Source: Glebionis coronaria (Eukaryota; Streptophyta; Magnoliopsida; Asterales; Asteraceae). From it: DNA of 64,000 bases. How positions within the stretch are numbered: the stretch's first letter is position 1; the number at the start of each line of letters is the position of its first letter. Where the stretch lies: positions 93,635,237 through 93,699,236 of the forward strand of contig CM046878.1 of the NCBI GenBank assembly GCA_025667525.1, in the 5' to 3' direction. Below are positions 36,075-47,676 of this stretch, in pieces. The position numbers and the translations under genes are program-made. The notes beneath the pieces were generated by a model. That model worked only from the letters and a program-made list of their open reading frames with translations. It was not told where the DNA came from and searched no databases.

Positions 36075-37588
36075 TAATACATAGATTTTGCTAGTTGAAA
36101 GTTCGTTTCTCGGAATCTTCTCGAATTGATTTCCGGTTAAGTGCGAGAGATAAGTTGTTCTTGGTGAATCAAATAAAAGAGGTGTCGTTGTCTAAAACTA
36201 ATGAAAAGTAAAAACTTGAAACAAAATAAAAATAAAGTAACGACGATAAGAAGAAACAATGAAAGATTAAAACTTAACGGGAAATAAATGACGAGAAATT
36301 AAAGGTAATAAAAGTAAATGACGCAAATTAAAACTTAAAATAAAAGGAAAGCAAGTAAAAGTGCAAATAAAGAAAAAGGCGGAAAAAATAAAACTTACAA
36401 CTAAAAACTGAAAAACACTATTCCGAATAGGGACTCCCATTCGAAATAAATGCCATACTGAATGAATCTGTTATGCGGAATAAAAACACTATTCGGAATG
36501 ATCAAATATTCCGAATAAGGAATCCTATTCGGAATAATCTAACATTCCGAATAGGGACTCCTATTCGGAATAATCAGATATTCCGAATAAGGATTCTTAT
36601 GCGGAATAATCAAACTTTCCGAATAGGTAATCCTACTCGGAATAATCAACTTTCCGAATAGGGACTCCTATTCGGAATATTCCGCATAGAAGTCCTATTC
36701 GGAATAAACTGGGGAAAGATACAGTAACTTGAACGATGCACAGTGGGATGAATTAAAACACGAAATTGATTAAATCTAACCAAATCAAACCAAAAGATTA
36801 AACCAAAACGACCAATAAACATCAACTAACAATAATCCATCAACACAAATCATCAAAACTAACAAACAAGGCCAAATCAATCAAAACCCACTTGATTGAA
36901 AACATAAAAATTCAAGAACATGAACTCAAAGATTAAGAACAAATCAACAAGAAAGGATGAAGATGATGAATTAAAAGCTTAATTAAAAAGTAAAGATTCA
37001 ATAACAAAAGCTTAACCACAAATTAATCTAGAGAGAGAAAGCATAAGTTTAGAGAGAGAAACTACCTACTCCTAATCTAATCCTAAAACTAAACTAAGAC
37101 TAACCAACCCTCTCACATGTTGTGAGGGTGGTATTTATAGGAGATGGGAGTGGTTGGTGGCTTCCTCTTTCTTTCTTTCTTGGTCCTCAGTCTTTCAGTC
37201 TTTCAGTCTTCTTAAATTCTTCGACTTTTAAGACTTCGTCTCGGGAATTCTTTGAACTCGTCTTGTAATTTCTTCATAATTTAGACTTGAGTTCTTCGGC
37301 TTTTTAGTAAACTTCCGTCTTTTGACTTTTTCTTCGATAAATCTTCAGAATTGGTCTTGGACTTCCGTTCTTTTTTCCACTCTTGATCTTTCGACTTCAT
37401 CTTTCGTCTTTTTCTTCGATAAAAGCCCGTGAAAGACCGTGTTTTCCTTCCTTTTCACATTCTGACCCTAAAACACAATAAAAACACAAACCACACATAA
37501 TTCTGCCATTTATGACATAAAATATACGTTTAGGTCCTGTTTTAATGTAATTAAGTGGTAGAAAAGATGGGTGTTTTAACACCTATCA
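36075..37588 (-). repeat. Gypsy 3' LTR (left in the window)
   Basis: Sense strand is minus. TATA-like TATAAATACC is near 37140-37131, followed by an ACATGT-containing hairpin and a CTCTCTC-rich leader. A hairpin array is at about 36419-36705. Confidence 0.9.
36419..36705 (-). repeat. Array of TTCCGAATA hairpins in the Gypsy LTR
   Basis: ATTCCGAATAGG-(G)ACT-CCTATTCGGAAT units, stems up to 12 bp, recur about five times with small changes (ATAAGG, ATAGGTA, and GC-for-TC variants). They are separated by short AATCTAAC or AATCAGAT spacers. The same array is in the other LTR at about 41278-41563. It lies downstream of the TATA box, so it would be in the transcript leader. Confidence 0.85.
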
Positions 37589-39453
37589 AATCCCCTACAC
37601 TTAACCATTGCAATGCCCTCATGCAATGCTTAGTGATAAAGCAAGGTTTACACTTTCCATCATAATCAACCTACCTTGGCCTTTATTAAACAACTAAGGA
37701 AAAGATAGAAAATAACAAGATGCAACAAGGAAGAAACATGTAAAGAAATCTAAGACTTACATTAGGGCTTGTGTGTCATGAATGTTTATCACCCTCAAGT
37801 TTCACGTTCCCCATGCCAAGCTTAAAAACAAGATCATTGTTAGTACAAGTTAGGATAACAAACATTTACTCATGCGGTTCAATTAATCACTTAAACTCCC
37901 TTATTCCTATGGGTATCTCTTATGTTTTATTGATGTCTTGAATGATCACGAGGATGCATTGTTGACTTATTTCGATAATTTATTTAAGCTGAAAGCAAAG
38001 TAGGACGATTTGATCAATAGTTAGCTAAAGGACAAAATCTCTTAAAACTGCTTCTCGGGATATCAAAAAGTTCATATCTTGGCATAACTCGGTTCACGAT
38101 TTGAGACCTTTCTCGGGCCGATATTTGGCATGTACTTCATACTTCATATCTTGAGAGACGTGCTTGAGATAATGGTCTTCTCATCGTTAATAGAGTTTCT
38201 TCACTTGGATACTTTTGAGGGGTAATCCAACTTTGTTGACCACGACTTCATGATTATTTCTTCAATCTCTATTTGGGATTTTGAGATACAACGATCCGCC
38301 TCCTTTTCGGACTTGGATCTATTTATCCTCATACCTTGTCAGGGTCTTTTCGGATAGACTTCTCCATGATCTTTACGGGAGTTGATTGCTTTTCATCGTG
38401 AGTCTTGATCCTTCATATTGACTTTGGGAATAATGCTTTTCACATCACCTTGGATCTTCAGCAATAATATTGAATCCTCATGCCTTGTTAGGGCCTTTTC
38501 AGACTCGCCAATCTTCGCGCCTCGCTTCATAAGTTATGCCTTGGCTATAAACTCTTATCATTACCGAGCAACTTTTAAACGATCTTGGGCTAGAAGCTAA
38601 GTAACTTTTCAAATCGTACGACCTTACTTATTGCAGATAAATTATTAGCAAGTGATGGGAGAAAAAGATCATAATTAACTCACATAAGTTAATGAGAGAA
38701 TACCAAACTTGTAACCAACTCTATCATTTCTCGTCCTCCACAATTTAAAATCTCAAGTAATGAGACTCGTGGATGCTTAGCCTAATAAACCAATTAAGGT
38801 CTACATGGTTAAGGATACTAGCTAGAGTAAACTTGGATAAGTAAACTCGGGTTGAGTCAAAATATTCACAACGGGCCTAATATATCTAAGATATCTAAAC
38901 TTGCTAAAACCATTTTGTTAAAATAAGAGAAAAATAGCAAAAATAATGGGAACTACAACTAGGCCAAAATAGATTAAAAATTTTGAAAAATGTCGAAAAA
39001 TTGATTTTCCGGTTAAAATAAGGACAAATACAAGGAAAAGGCCACTTAACTTCGATAGAAGTCCCCCCCTACACTTAATATAAACATTGTCCTCAATGTT
39101 TAAGCATGTGGGAGTAAACTCCCCTACACTTAGGACATTGTGCACTTTGTTTAAATCTCGTTAAGGTAAAGATAACTAAAGAGATTCCTATTTTAATATT
39201 GAGAAATATAAAATAGTGAATCGAAAAGAGTTTAGGATAGAACCGGGAAGAAGGGAACACGGAATCACGGTTCGTCAAAAGTCATCAAGAGTGTGTCTTT
39301 GAAGCTCTAATCCCTGCATATGATAAGAAGGAGAACAAGAAACACCACGGGGCTCCCCCTACACTTATGGTGAAAACAGGAAAGATAATTGGGTTGCCTC
39401 CCAAAAAGCGCTTGTTTTTGTTAACCGAGTCACGAGCCTGACTCGTCCCCGAA
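37589..39453 (-). other. Gypsy internal non-coding region
   Basis: This lies between gag and the 3' LTR. It contains repeated polypurine-like words on the minus strand (AGTGTAGGGG at about 37603, 39066, 39120, 39354) but no pol motifs. The short ORFs here (38418-38600, 38918-39145, 39093-39278) look fortuitous. The expected pol appears to be deleted. Confidence 0.6.
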
Positions 39454-40728
39454 TTAAATAGTCCATGGGGAGGCCTCAAATGCAATACCGGGATCAAAGA
39501 CCTTGTCCTCGTTCCCGGAGGACATTAATAAAGGAGAGGCGGGGGGATAAGTCTTGAATGGGAGAAAGGTCCTTTCAACATACGTATAGTATGTGAATTC
39601 AAGATCCACGGGAGGTGGGTTGGGTATAGTAAGCACATTGTCATCCCCCAAAGACAATGGATGCTGAGCAAACGGCAAAGCCGTATTGTTATCAATCATA
39701 GCATACTCAATGTCACCTCCCGGATCAAAGCACTCATCCTCATTTCCCGGTATAAAACGAGTAGAGTAAAAGTGATAGATCACCCGCTTAGGTGTGCACG
39801 TGGGAGGATGAGGTGGCAATATAATATGAGAAGTATGAGAACAATTACCTTCCACCTGCGTCCCTTTTTCAGTAGATTCACATCTTTCCACCTCTGGGAT
39901 AGAAGGTGTAGTGTCATCGTGTAATAAATCCTCTAGAAAAAGTATATCTCCTTCCACATCAGCATACCCGGATATGTATTCCATGGGTGTATCAATATCA
40001 AGAAACTCATCGATCTCAGGAATGTGAAAACCATCATCACTAAGGAGTGAAGTATTTTGCTTTAGAAATTCCTCCTCGTCGAAAATAACCTCAATATCGT
40101 CATCACTCTCCTCATTATTTATAGGGCCAATAATATGCTCAGGGATATGGGTACTCGTCTGATCTCACTGCTGTAAAAATGACTCCATACAAGTTCGCAG
40201 CATGTGTAAAAGTTCTTTCGATTGCTCTTGAAAAGCTGTAGCAAGATCGACAATTGGTTCTTGATAAGTCATCCCGTGACGAGGCTGATGATCGAGTGAG
40301 TGCGGTGGGGGCTCAAGATTTTGAAAGCCGGAATTATAGCACGGTTGTGGCTCATAGTTGTTCATCGGGTGACAAGAATAGGTATCGTGAGGACCCCCAC
40401 AGTTGTTGCAAACCGGGTATGGAGAAAAATGAATTGCGTCTTGTGGATAGCTATTATCATCGTCATAATTGTACCCCGGTTCTTGCTCGTGACCATACGG
40501 GTATTGAACCGGGCACGAAACATGCCAATGAGAATCGCTTCCACAATAGATGCACGGGGGAACAGGAGGTGGGTTCAAAAAGAGTGAATTAGTCGAGTTG
40601 CACAAGGGACAAAATCCGAATTGTGTGTAGTCGATATCATTTCCGCACCGCTCACATGTACACCATTGACAAGAGTTGTTCCCAGATAATTGTTTCCCAC
40701 ACCGGACGCAATGGACATAAAAATCCAT
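39454..40728 (-). pseudogene. Gypsy gag-like protein with zinc fingers
   Basis: One frame of 425 codons from the ATG at 40728 to 39454, interrupted by a single TGA at 40165-40167. The N-terminus has zinc-ribbon-like pairs (CVRCGKQL, CQWCTCERCGND, FCPLCNS). Then come two CCHC-like knuckles: CIYCGSDSHWHVSC and CNNCGGPHDTYSC, the latter in the C-x2-C-x3-H-x4-C form typical of Tat/Athila gag. The second half is acidic and proline-rich. Its presumed role is packaging of element RNA in virus-like particles. It starts about 190 bp inside the PBS. Retention of a nearly open gag with loss of pol fits a TR-GAG-like element that depends on another copy for enzymes. The TGA could be a CGA to TGA change. 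Confidence 0.7.
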
Positions 40729-40916
40729 AAAGAAAGATAGATAAGCAAGAAGAATATTTTTGGTGCAAAACTTTGAAAAAGAAATGCTTTTTATGATTTT
40801 TCAAATGTTTTTGGATTTTTTGAAAATTTTTGATAAGAAAAATAACGTTCACAAGTGAACGGATCCCAAAATCCAACGCGTCACTCACAAAAAACCTTCG
40901 ATCTTCACGAAAAGAG

Positions 40917-40931
40917 CCGGCAGCGGCGCCA
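40917..40931 (-). other. Gypsy primer-binding site
   Basis: Minus strand TGGCGCCGCTGCCGG, two bases from the end of the upstream LTR; matches the tRNA-Arg-type PBS used by Tat-like Gypsy elements. Confidence 0.85.
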
Positions 40932-40933
40932 TT

Positions 40934-42446
40934 TAATACATAGATTTTGCTAGTTGAAAGTTCGTTTCTCGAAATCTTCTCGAATTGATTTCCGGTTAAG
41001 TGCGAGAGATAAGTTGTTCTTGGTGAATCAAATAAAAGAGGTGTCGTTGTCTAAAACTAATGAAAAGTAAAAACTTGAAACAAAATAAAAATAAAGTAAC
41101 GACGATAAGAAGAAACAATGAAAGATTAAAACTTAACGGGAAATAAATGACGAGAAATTAAAGGTAATAAAAGTAAATGACGCAAATTAAAACTTAAAAT
41201 AAAAGGAAAGCAAGTAAAAGTGCAAATAAAGAAAAAGGCGGGAAAAATAAAACTTACAACTAAAAACTGAAAAACACTATTCCGAATAGGGACTCCCATT
41301 CAAAATAAATGCCATACTGAATGAATCTGTTATGCGGAATAAAAACACTATTCGGAATGATCAAATATTCCGAATAAGGAATCCTATTCGGAATAATCTA
41401 ACATTCCGAATAGGGACTCCTATTCGGAATAATCAGATATTCCGAATAAGGATTCTTATGCGGAATAATCAAACTTTCCGAATAGGTAATCCTACTCGGA
41501 ATAATCAACTTTCCGAATAGGGACTCCTATTCGGAATATTCCGCATAGAAGTCCTATTCGGAATAAACTGGGGAAAGATACAGTAACTTGAACGATGCAC
41601 AGTGGGATGAATTAAAACACGAAATTGATTAAATCTAACCAAATCAAACCAAAAGATTAAACCAAAACGACCAATAAACATCAACTAACAATAATCCATC
41701 AACACAAATCATCAAACTAACAAACAAGGCCAAATCAATCAAAACCCACTTGATTGAAAACATAAAAATTCAAGAACATGCACTCAAAGATTAAGAACAA
41801 ATCAACAAGAAAGGATGAAGATGATGAATTAAAAGCTTAATTAAAAAGTAAAGATTCAATAACAAAAGCTTAACCACAAATTAATCTAGAGAGAGAAAGC
41901 ATAAGTTTAGAGAGAGAAACTACCTACTCCTAATCTAATCCTAAAACTAAACTAAGACTAACCAACCCTCTCACATGTTGTGAGGGTGGTATTTATAGGA
42001 GAGGGGAGTGGTTTGTGGCTTCCTCTTTCTTTCTTTCTTGGTCCTCAGTCTTTCAGTCTTTCAGTCTTCTTAAATTCTTCGACTTTTAAGACTTCGTCTC
42101 GGGATTTCTTTGAACTCGTCTTGTAATTTCTTCATAATTTAGACTTGAGTTCTTCGGCTTTTTAGTAAACTTCCGTCTTTTGACTTTTTCTTCGATAAAT
42201 CTTCAGATTTGGTCTTGGACTTTCGTTCTTTTTTCCACTCTTGATCTTTCGACTTCATCTTTGGTCTTTTTCTTCGATAAAAGCCCGTGAAAGACCGTGT
42301 TTTCCTTCCTTTTCACATTCTGACCCTAAAACACAATAAAAACACAAACCACACATAATTCTGCCATTTATGACATAAAATATACGTTTAGGTCCTGTTT
42401 TAATGTAATTAAGTGGTAGAAAAGATGGGTGTTTTAACACCTATCA
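40934..42446 (-). repeat. Gypsy 5' LTR (right in the window)
   Basis: One base shorter than its partner. The TATA-like box on the minus strand is near 41998-41989. The hairpin array is at about 41278-41563. Confidence 0.9.
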
Positions 42447-42636
42447 GTTATAAACCTAGGGATGTTTGGGATTGTTTATACAATAAGGGGTGTTTGGGAT
42501 TGCTTATAGACTTATGGTTGTATGTGATGGCTTTGCGGCAGGGGTTGTTTGAAATTGCTTATTTAGACTAGGCATTCGTTGTTTTAACTTTGGAATTATC
42601 TTAAATACCTTTGTTTTGTTTTTAGGGGGCTATACA

Positions 42637-43423
42637 ATTTGATGTAGTCAAGTTCAAACCGATGTGGTCTATTAAACCCATATTTGATACAAGCAAGTCA
42701 ATGCCTCAACAACAGTTCAGGTGTTAAAGATTACTTGACAAGAGCATTCACTTCTCCCTACGACATTTTCCTTGCGCCATTTATAGAAAAGTATGATATG
42801 TGTTATTTAAATTGTTTTTTTGCTTATGTGTGAATATGGTTAATAATTCTGTTTCAACTTTATCAAAGAGAACCATTGGGTGTTGTTTGTTGTATGCCCT
42901 AAACAACACACGTGCTACATCTTGGATTCACATCATCCAAAGAAAAAGAAAAGGACCGATCGAAGCTATTGGCTTACAAGATGTTTGAACAAGTTCGTTG
43001 CAATTTACAAAGTTGTTGAGGTAAACTTTATCTCTATAATTAGATGCATAACCAAATTGTTTTTATTATACAACTCTTAACATGTGTATATACTTGGTAT
43101 TGTTAAATGTAGTGTAATCAACAAGCTGAGTTATGGGAATGTGGTTACTATATACTCAAATAGATGCATGAATTTCTATTTGTTCATCAAGATCATTTCC
43201 CAAATACAGTAAGTAATATCCTAATTTTAGAATAAGTACACTTAATTATAATCAGCCAATATATTACTGTATATCATTTTTTTATAAATTTTCTTTTCTT
43301 CTATAGCTCTTAACAATATCTTGTATATTTGTTTTACGTGTAGATCCCTTGGAATGACACTTGTGCGTTCTCCATGAATTAGATTGAAGACACCATTGAA
43401 AAGTGGCATCAGTTATGTCCGAT
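42637..43423 (+). pseudogene. Ulp1-like C48 cysteine protease domain, 3' part of the CACTA second gene
   Basis: Exon pieces read AIQFDVVKFKPMWSIKP (42642 on), GVKDYLTRAFTSPYDIFLAP (about 42720-42780), then NHWVLFVVCPKQHTCYILDS (42871-42930). Next are RSYWLTRCLNKFV and, after an intron-like gap, NQQAELWECGYYILK (43116-43157). The catalytic set of the SUMO/NEDD8-type C48 family is visible: His at 42874-42876, Asp at 42924-42926, Gln near 43119-43124 and Cys at 43140-43142. A TAG replaces the Trp codon expected right after YYILK (43158-43160), and another TAG is in the last exon (about 43381), so it is dead. Its role in living copies is unproven; it might remove SUMO-like modifiers from host or transposase proteins. 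The Gypsy element separates it from its N-terminal half. Confidence 0.8.
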
Positions 43424-46400
43424 TTGATTACTTAGTTTTTCACTATGTCATTGTATTTTGTTTCAGGCATTTGTACGTTCTAGTATTTAAGTTAAGATGA
43501 TATGTACGAACTACTTTCTTAGAAGGCATTTTGGAACTTAATAAAGAGCCCTTGGATAAAAGAATAATGAAAGGTGAAGATGGTGATCCATGAGAAGTGC
43601 TCCAATTGGTCTATCTAAAAGTATATATCATCCTATTGGTGGAAACACATCATCACCTACCAAATGACCAAGATGCCCTCAAGTTAAAGAAGAGAAGGTG
43701 ATTAAAACCTAAAAAGACTAATCTACCCCAAGCACCTTGACTTCAACTATAAATAACACCTCATTTTTCTTCATTTTGTATGTAGATTTTAGGTAGCTAA
43801 ATAATGTCAATTTTATTTCTTGTTTTTAATGTATTTTCCTTTCAACTTTTGTACTAGCTTATCATTAAGCACTTTATATTAATAAAAGTTTTTGTTTTAG
43901 CTTATTCTCTTTTAGCTTATTCTCATTCTACCTTTCTTTATCTTTTTACTTTTAATAATCTAGCTTATTATTTTGGGATTAGTTTTTCATAACTTTTTCA
44001 AAATAAATGAAGATTTATATAAAAGCTTGAAATAAGTCATCTTTTTTCAAGCTTATTGTTGCCTTATATTCCTAGATCTAGCTTATTGTTGGAGGATTTA
44101 TTTAATTAGCTTACAACTTATTTATAAGCTAGCTTTTTAATTAAGTACTTTTAGTTCATATCTTTTAATTTTTTTAGATCTATTAGTTTTATGTTTTAAA
44201 AATTAAAAATACTTTCATAAAACAAAAAAAAGTTTAGATCTATTAGGTTTTTAAATAGATTAAGTAGATCTATAATTTTTAACTTTTAAATCTAAAATAC
44301 TTTTATAAAACTTAAAAAAAATTTAGATCTATTAGTTTTAATTAAATCTCTTTATCATATAATAATTATTGCCTATTACCCTAACCTTTTATGTTTTCTT
44401 TGATCTCGGCGTATCGATCTATCACTTTAGGTAAAGAGCTTATGGTTGATTAATTTGGTTCAAGTTTGATATGGTTGATAAATTTGGTTAGAGATTGATT
44501 TGGTTGGCCGTGTACTTTTGATGAGATTGCAATTATACATAGTCTCATCGTCCAAATCGGGCTTAAAACGCTTAAAATGTCATAAAATACCCCAAAATAT
44601 GCTTGTGTTTGTTCATTGTGTATTTTAGGTACGGATATCGTGAATTCACCAAAATATTACAAGAATCAAGTAAAAACGAACACGAGAAACGAAGCCGCAC
44701 AAAGAACTAGACCCGAATCATGAATTTCCAATGAAGTCCTTGAAGTTTTGAAGATTGTCAAGTTTGGTCCCTCAAATTTTGAAGACTTATAACTTTTGAC
44801 CCTTGTAAATCTCTAAATTACAAGTGAAGTCCTTAAGTTTCAAGAATATGCATGAATAGTCCTTGAAGAATGCCAAAAATTGCATAATTGGTCCTTGATG
44901 AAAGTATTAAGTATACATGTGTCAAAATTGACAACAAGGCCAAAGTTATAACAAAGGATAATGAGTTGATTGTTGTTAAACTAGAAGTGACAAAAGGAAA
45001 GGAGTAAAAGGGGTGATACTGCCATGACATACAAACTATATCCACCAATCATAACTTGACACCTCACCAAACCCAACCCATATCAATACCCTAACCCACC
45101 ACAACCCACCAACCCGACCCAATATGTTGTCATAGATTAATATTAAAACAAGTTTTAAACTACGTTTTTTTAGTATTAATCTAAGAGGGAAACATTCCCT
45201 ATTTACATCTAAACCCCTAAAAACCATTCTTCAACCCACGAACCCTAAATCACCATCTCTACAAAACCTAAAATTAATCCTCCCAACCATCCAGAACTTT
45301 GATTAACATCATACTAAACTTAACCCCGCTCCTAAATTCGCCACATCACCACTGTGGACACACCCACATGACTCCCCTGACCCACTTTAGCTAGAAAACA
45401 AGAATGGCACAGAGAAATCAATGGACACCAATGCTTCCTTTCTCCCAAAGTCTCATTGAAAGGCCAAGATTTAGTCAAGCACAACTGTACAACCCCTGGC
45501 ATCTTCACATGAGTCTTGACCTCAGATTTTTTTGAATACTACACCAAGGGCACATTCGGGAATGAAGCAACTAGAGTTTTCTTTTTCTTATTTCTTCTAG
45601 AATAATCAATAGTAGTATAAGTATTGGGTGTCTGTACCCATACTTCTTTTGTTCCAGCCTCTTGTATTATATTTTATATTTTAATGAAATTTTGAATTTT
45701 AGTACAAAGCCGAGTTCCTTTTATATGTTTTCATAGTGTAATGACTTAAGATTTTATTGCAATATTAGTATAATCCTTATCAAATATTTTCTTGTTCAAA
45801 TTTTTTTGACAAAAGGAGTGTTTGAGATCCGGATTATTGTGACTTAATGGCTTATGTGGATTGACACCCACATAAGCTTGATAAGCTCCATTAATCTGTT
45901 AGTTTTTGGTTGATTCACTATTTGGTTTCAAACTTTTAAGTTCAAAAAGTTGGATTTTAAGATTTTTCAAAAAAATATTTAACATTTCATTTTCTTTACT
46001 GAGTACTTACTGCCTCAATAAGCCTCCATAAGCTCCCTGACAAAGAGCTTATGTCAGCTTATTGAGGTTTGGAGTTTGTTTTGTTGAAAAAGTCCCATTC
46101 ATCATCACCATTCTCTTTTCATTATTTATGGACCTTGGGTTCAGTAGTTGAACCACCAGCAAGGGTATACCATAAGCTCATTAGAAAGCTTATAAGTTAG
46201 GAAGAAGGCCTCAACAGTCACTTGGCTTGAATAAAGCCAAGTTGGGTAAGTGCTTGAACCCTTTCTCATTTTTTTGAGTTTTTCTTATGTTTGCTAGTGA
46301 TTCTTCGTACATGTGTTTAGACTTGCTGTTTTTCTGTTTATTTGTATTGATTGTGTGATTATTAGTTGATCTTAGTAGCTTAGGTTTGGTTTGTAGTCAT

Positions 46401-47073
46401 ATTTTTAGTAGTTTCTTTATAAATCTTAGGTTTCAATATCTAAGAGTGTGTTTGAAGTAGGTCTCATTAGTCATTTTAAGGTGCGATTTGAGTTTGATTT
46501 TTGAGTTGTCAAGTATTTATAGGGCTAGTTTATGTTTGTGTGCAGCTAAATTGGAGTTTTAGTGGACTTGTTGTAAGCTTTGAGTGACCAAAAGCTCACT
46601 TTTTGGTCACACACTTCAGCAAATAACATACCCTCCCTTGGTGTCTGCACAAATGCCTTTGAGGATTGGATTGTTGGTCTTTGAAGTTTGATTTTGGGGT
46701 TCATAGAATAGCTTTAGGATAGATATAAGTGCACTATCTGGGATTGCATAGTGGTGTAATTTAGGTTGCCTTAGATTGCTTTGTAGTCACTGTGTTGCCA
46801 TTTAGTACCATTAGACTCCATATTCTGTTATGCAGTGATTTGTTTTGGCTTTGCGTGGTGTGAGTTATGGCCCTTGGCTAGATTTAAGGATAGGATAAGA
46901 GTTTAGCTAGCTGGAAATTAGGTTTGGGTTGCTTGTGATTGCTCAACAAGTGCCTTAGAGTCCACTTTCTGTCACTATAGACCAGCAGACCTAAAAGGTC
47001 TCAACTGCGTGTTTTGTGGTTTGTTGGTTTCTCTCAACTTAGTTCTTAAGGTAATCTAGGTCTAGGTCATTTA
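43424..47073. other. Old repeat DNA hosting the SIRE insertion
   Basis: No coding sequence is recognised. The word AGCTTAT/ATAAGCT is frequent. There are three TTTAGATCTATTAG repeats at about 44170-44340 and recurring GTCCTTGAAG/GGTCCTTGATG phrases at 44730-44900, which look like decayed LTR-element DNA. TATA-like CTATAAATAACACC is near 43745. Hairpins: CTTATGTGG/CCACATAAG (45851-45876) and a two-step stem CCTCAATAAGC..GCTTATTGAGG with inner ATAAGCTC/GAGCTTAT (46013-46067). The CACTA 3' terminus should be near the left edge but was not found. The same sequence resumes at 58882 beyond the SIRE element. Confidence 0.45.
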
Positions 47074-47078
47074 GTTTT

Positions 47079-47581
47079 TGTTGGGAATAAAATGTAGCCA
47101 ATACACTTGGACGCTGACAAGAGCAATTTGGACGTTGTTAAGAAGAAATCAAGCGTTGACAGGACAAGCGTTGACATGAAGAAGTCAAGCTTTGATAAGA
47201 AGAAGTCAAGCACTGATAGAAGACTTAGTCTACACGTATTATGTTTCTAGTTTGTTTCTAGTAAAGATATGATCAACAATGTATTTCTTATGTTTTCTTT
47301 ACCTAAAATAGTTGATATGTAGACTCTTGTACAAGGCTCCTTAATCTATAAAAGGAGGCCTTCAGGTATTTGTTTGATATACGTTTTCACACTTTCATTG
47401 TTCGCAAGTTTGTTTTATCAATCAAAGTAAAAGTTTGGTTTACATTGTTTGTGTGTTCTTATTTAAGTATTAATTCCGCATAATACTTAAATTGTTACAT
47501 ATACAACAAAGTTTCTCTATGTGTTTAACTTGATTTAATCTCGTTTACACAAGCTAAATCAATCTAAGTTTGGGATCAACA
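47079..47581 (+). repeat. SIRE 5' LTR
   Basis: 503 bp. The motif module is at 47111-47218, about 130 bp upstream of TATAAAAG (47347-47354), so it is in U3. Confidence 0.92.
47111..47218 (+). repeat. Spaced-motif module in the SIRE U3
   Basis: Units at 47111, 47132, 47153, 47168, 47189 and 47210 (ACGCTGACA, ACGTTGTTA, GCGTTGACA, GCGTTGACA, GCTTTGATA, GCACTGATA): spacing 21, 21, 15, 21, 21. It is open in the frame reading DADKSNL then 7-, 5- and 7-residue repeats. The 3' LTR has the same spacing at 58405-58512. Confidence 0.95.
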
Positions 47582-47583
47582 AG

Positions 47584-47595
47584 TGGTATCAGAGC
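47584..47595 (+). other. SIRE primer-binding site
   Basis: TGGTATCAGAGC, two bases after the LTR; complementary to initiator Met-tRNA as in most plant Copia elements. Confidence 0.92.
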
Positions 47596-47676
47596 TTGTT
47601 GAGAAACTTTGATCTAAAGAACACAAAAACCTTAAATCGCCAAAAACCCTAATTTTCAAGAAACCCTAAAAACAAC

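Larger units (their letters stand above)
36075..42446 (-). mobile_element. Non-autonomous Gypsy (Tat/Athila-like) element
   Basis: Two direct repeats of about 1.51 kb (36075-37588, 40934-42446) are flanked by GTTAT (36070-36074, 42447-42451). On the minus strand the LTR begins TGATAGGTGTTAAAACACC. Next to the upstream LTR is the primer-binding site TGGCGCCGCTGCCGG (40931-40917), the tRNA-Arg-type PBS of Tat-like Gypsy elements. A polypurine tract GTAGGGGATT precedes the other LTR. The interior has only a gag-like ORF and the non-coding blocks that flank pol in related elements (GGGAGGCAACCCAA near 39395; GAGGACAATGTTTATATTAA near 39085; several AGTGTAGGGG words). There is no protease, RT or integrase. 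About a dozen LTR differences were seen, so it is young. It sits in an intron of the CACTA protease-like gene. Confidence 0.9.

Noticed and set aside
36473..36661. 62-codon ORF repeated exactly at 41332-41520
   Set aside because: It is a reading of the hairpin array in the two Gypsy LTRs; identity comes from the LTR duplication.
40254..40592. Plus-strand ORFs of 112 and 95 codons
   Set aside because: Antisense to the zinc-finger gag ORF, which has real Cys/His spacing.
22401..43600. CACTA terminal inverted repeats and 3-bp duplication
   Set aside because: I looked near both ends for CACTA and TAGTG termini in matching form and found none, so the element's limits are left open.
47111..47218. 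Reading the motif module as classic WRKY W-boxes
   Set aside because: Many units have CTGACA or TTGATA rather than TTGACC/T, so the match to a W-box is partial; kept only as a possibility.
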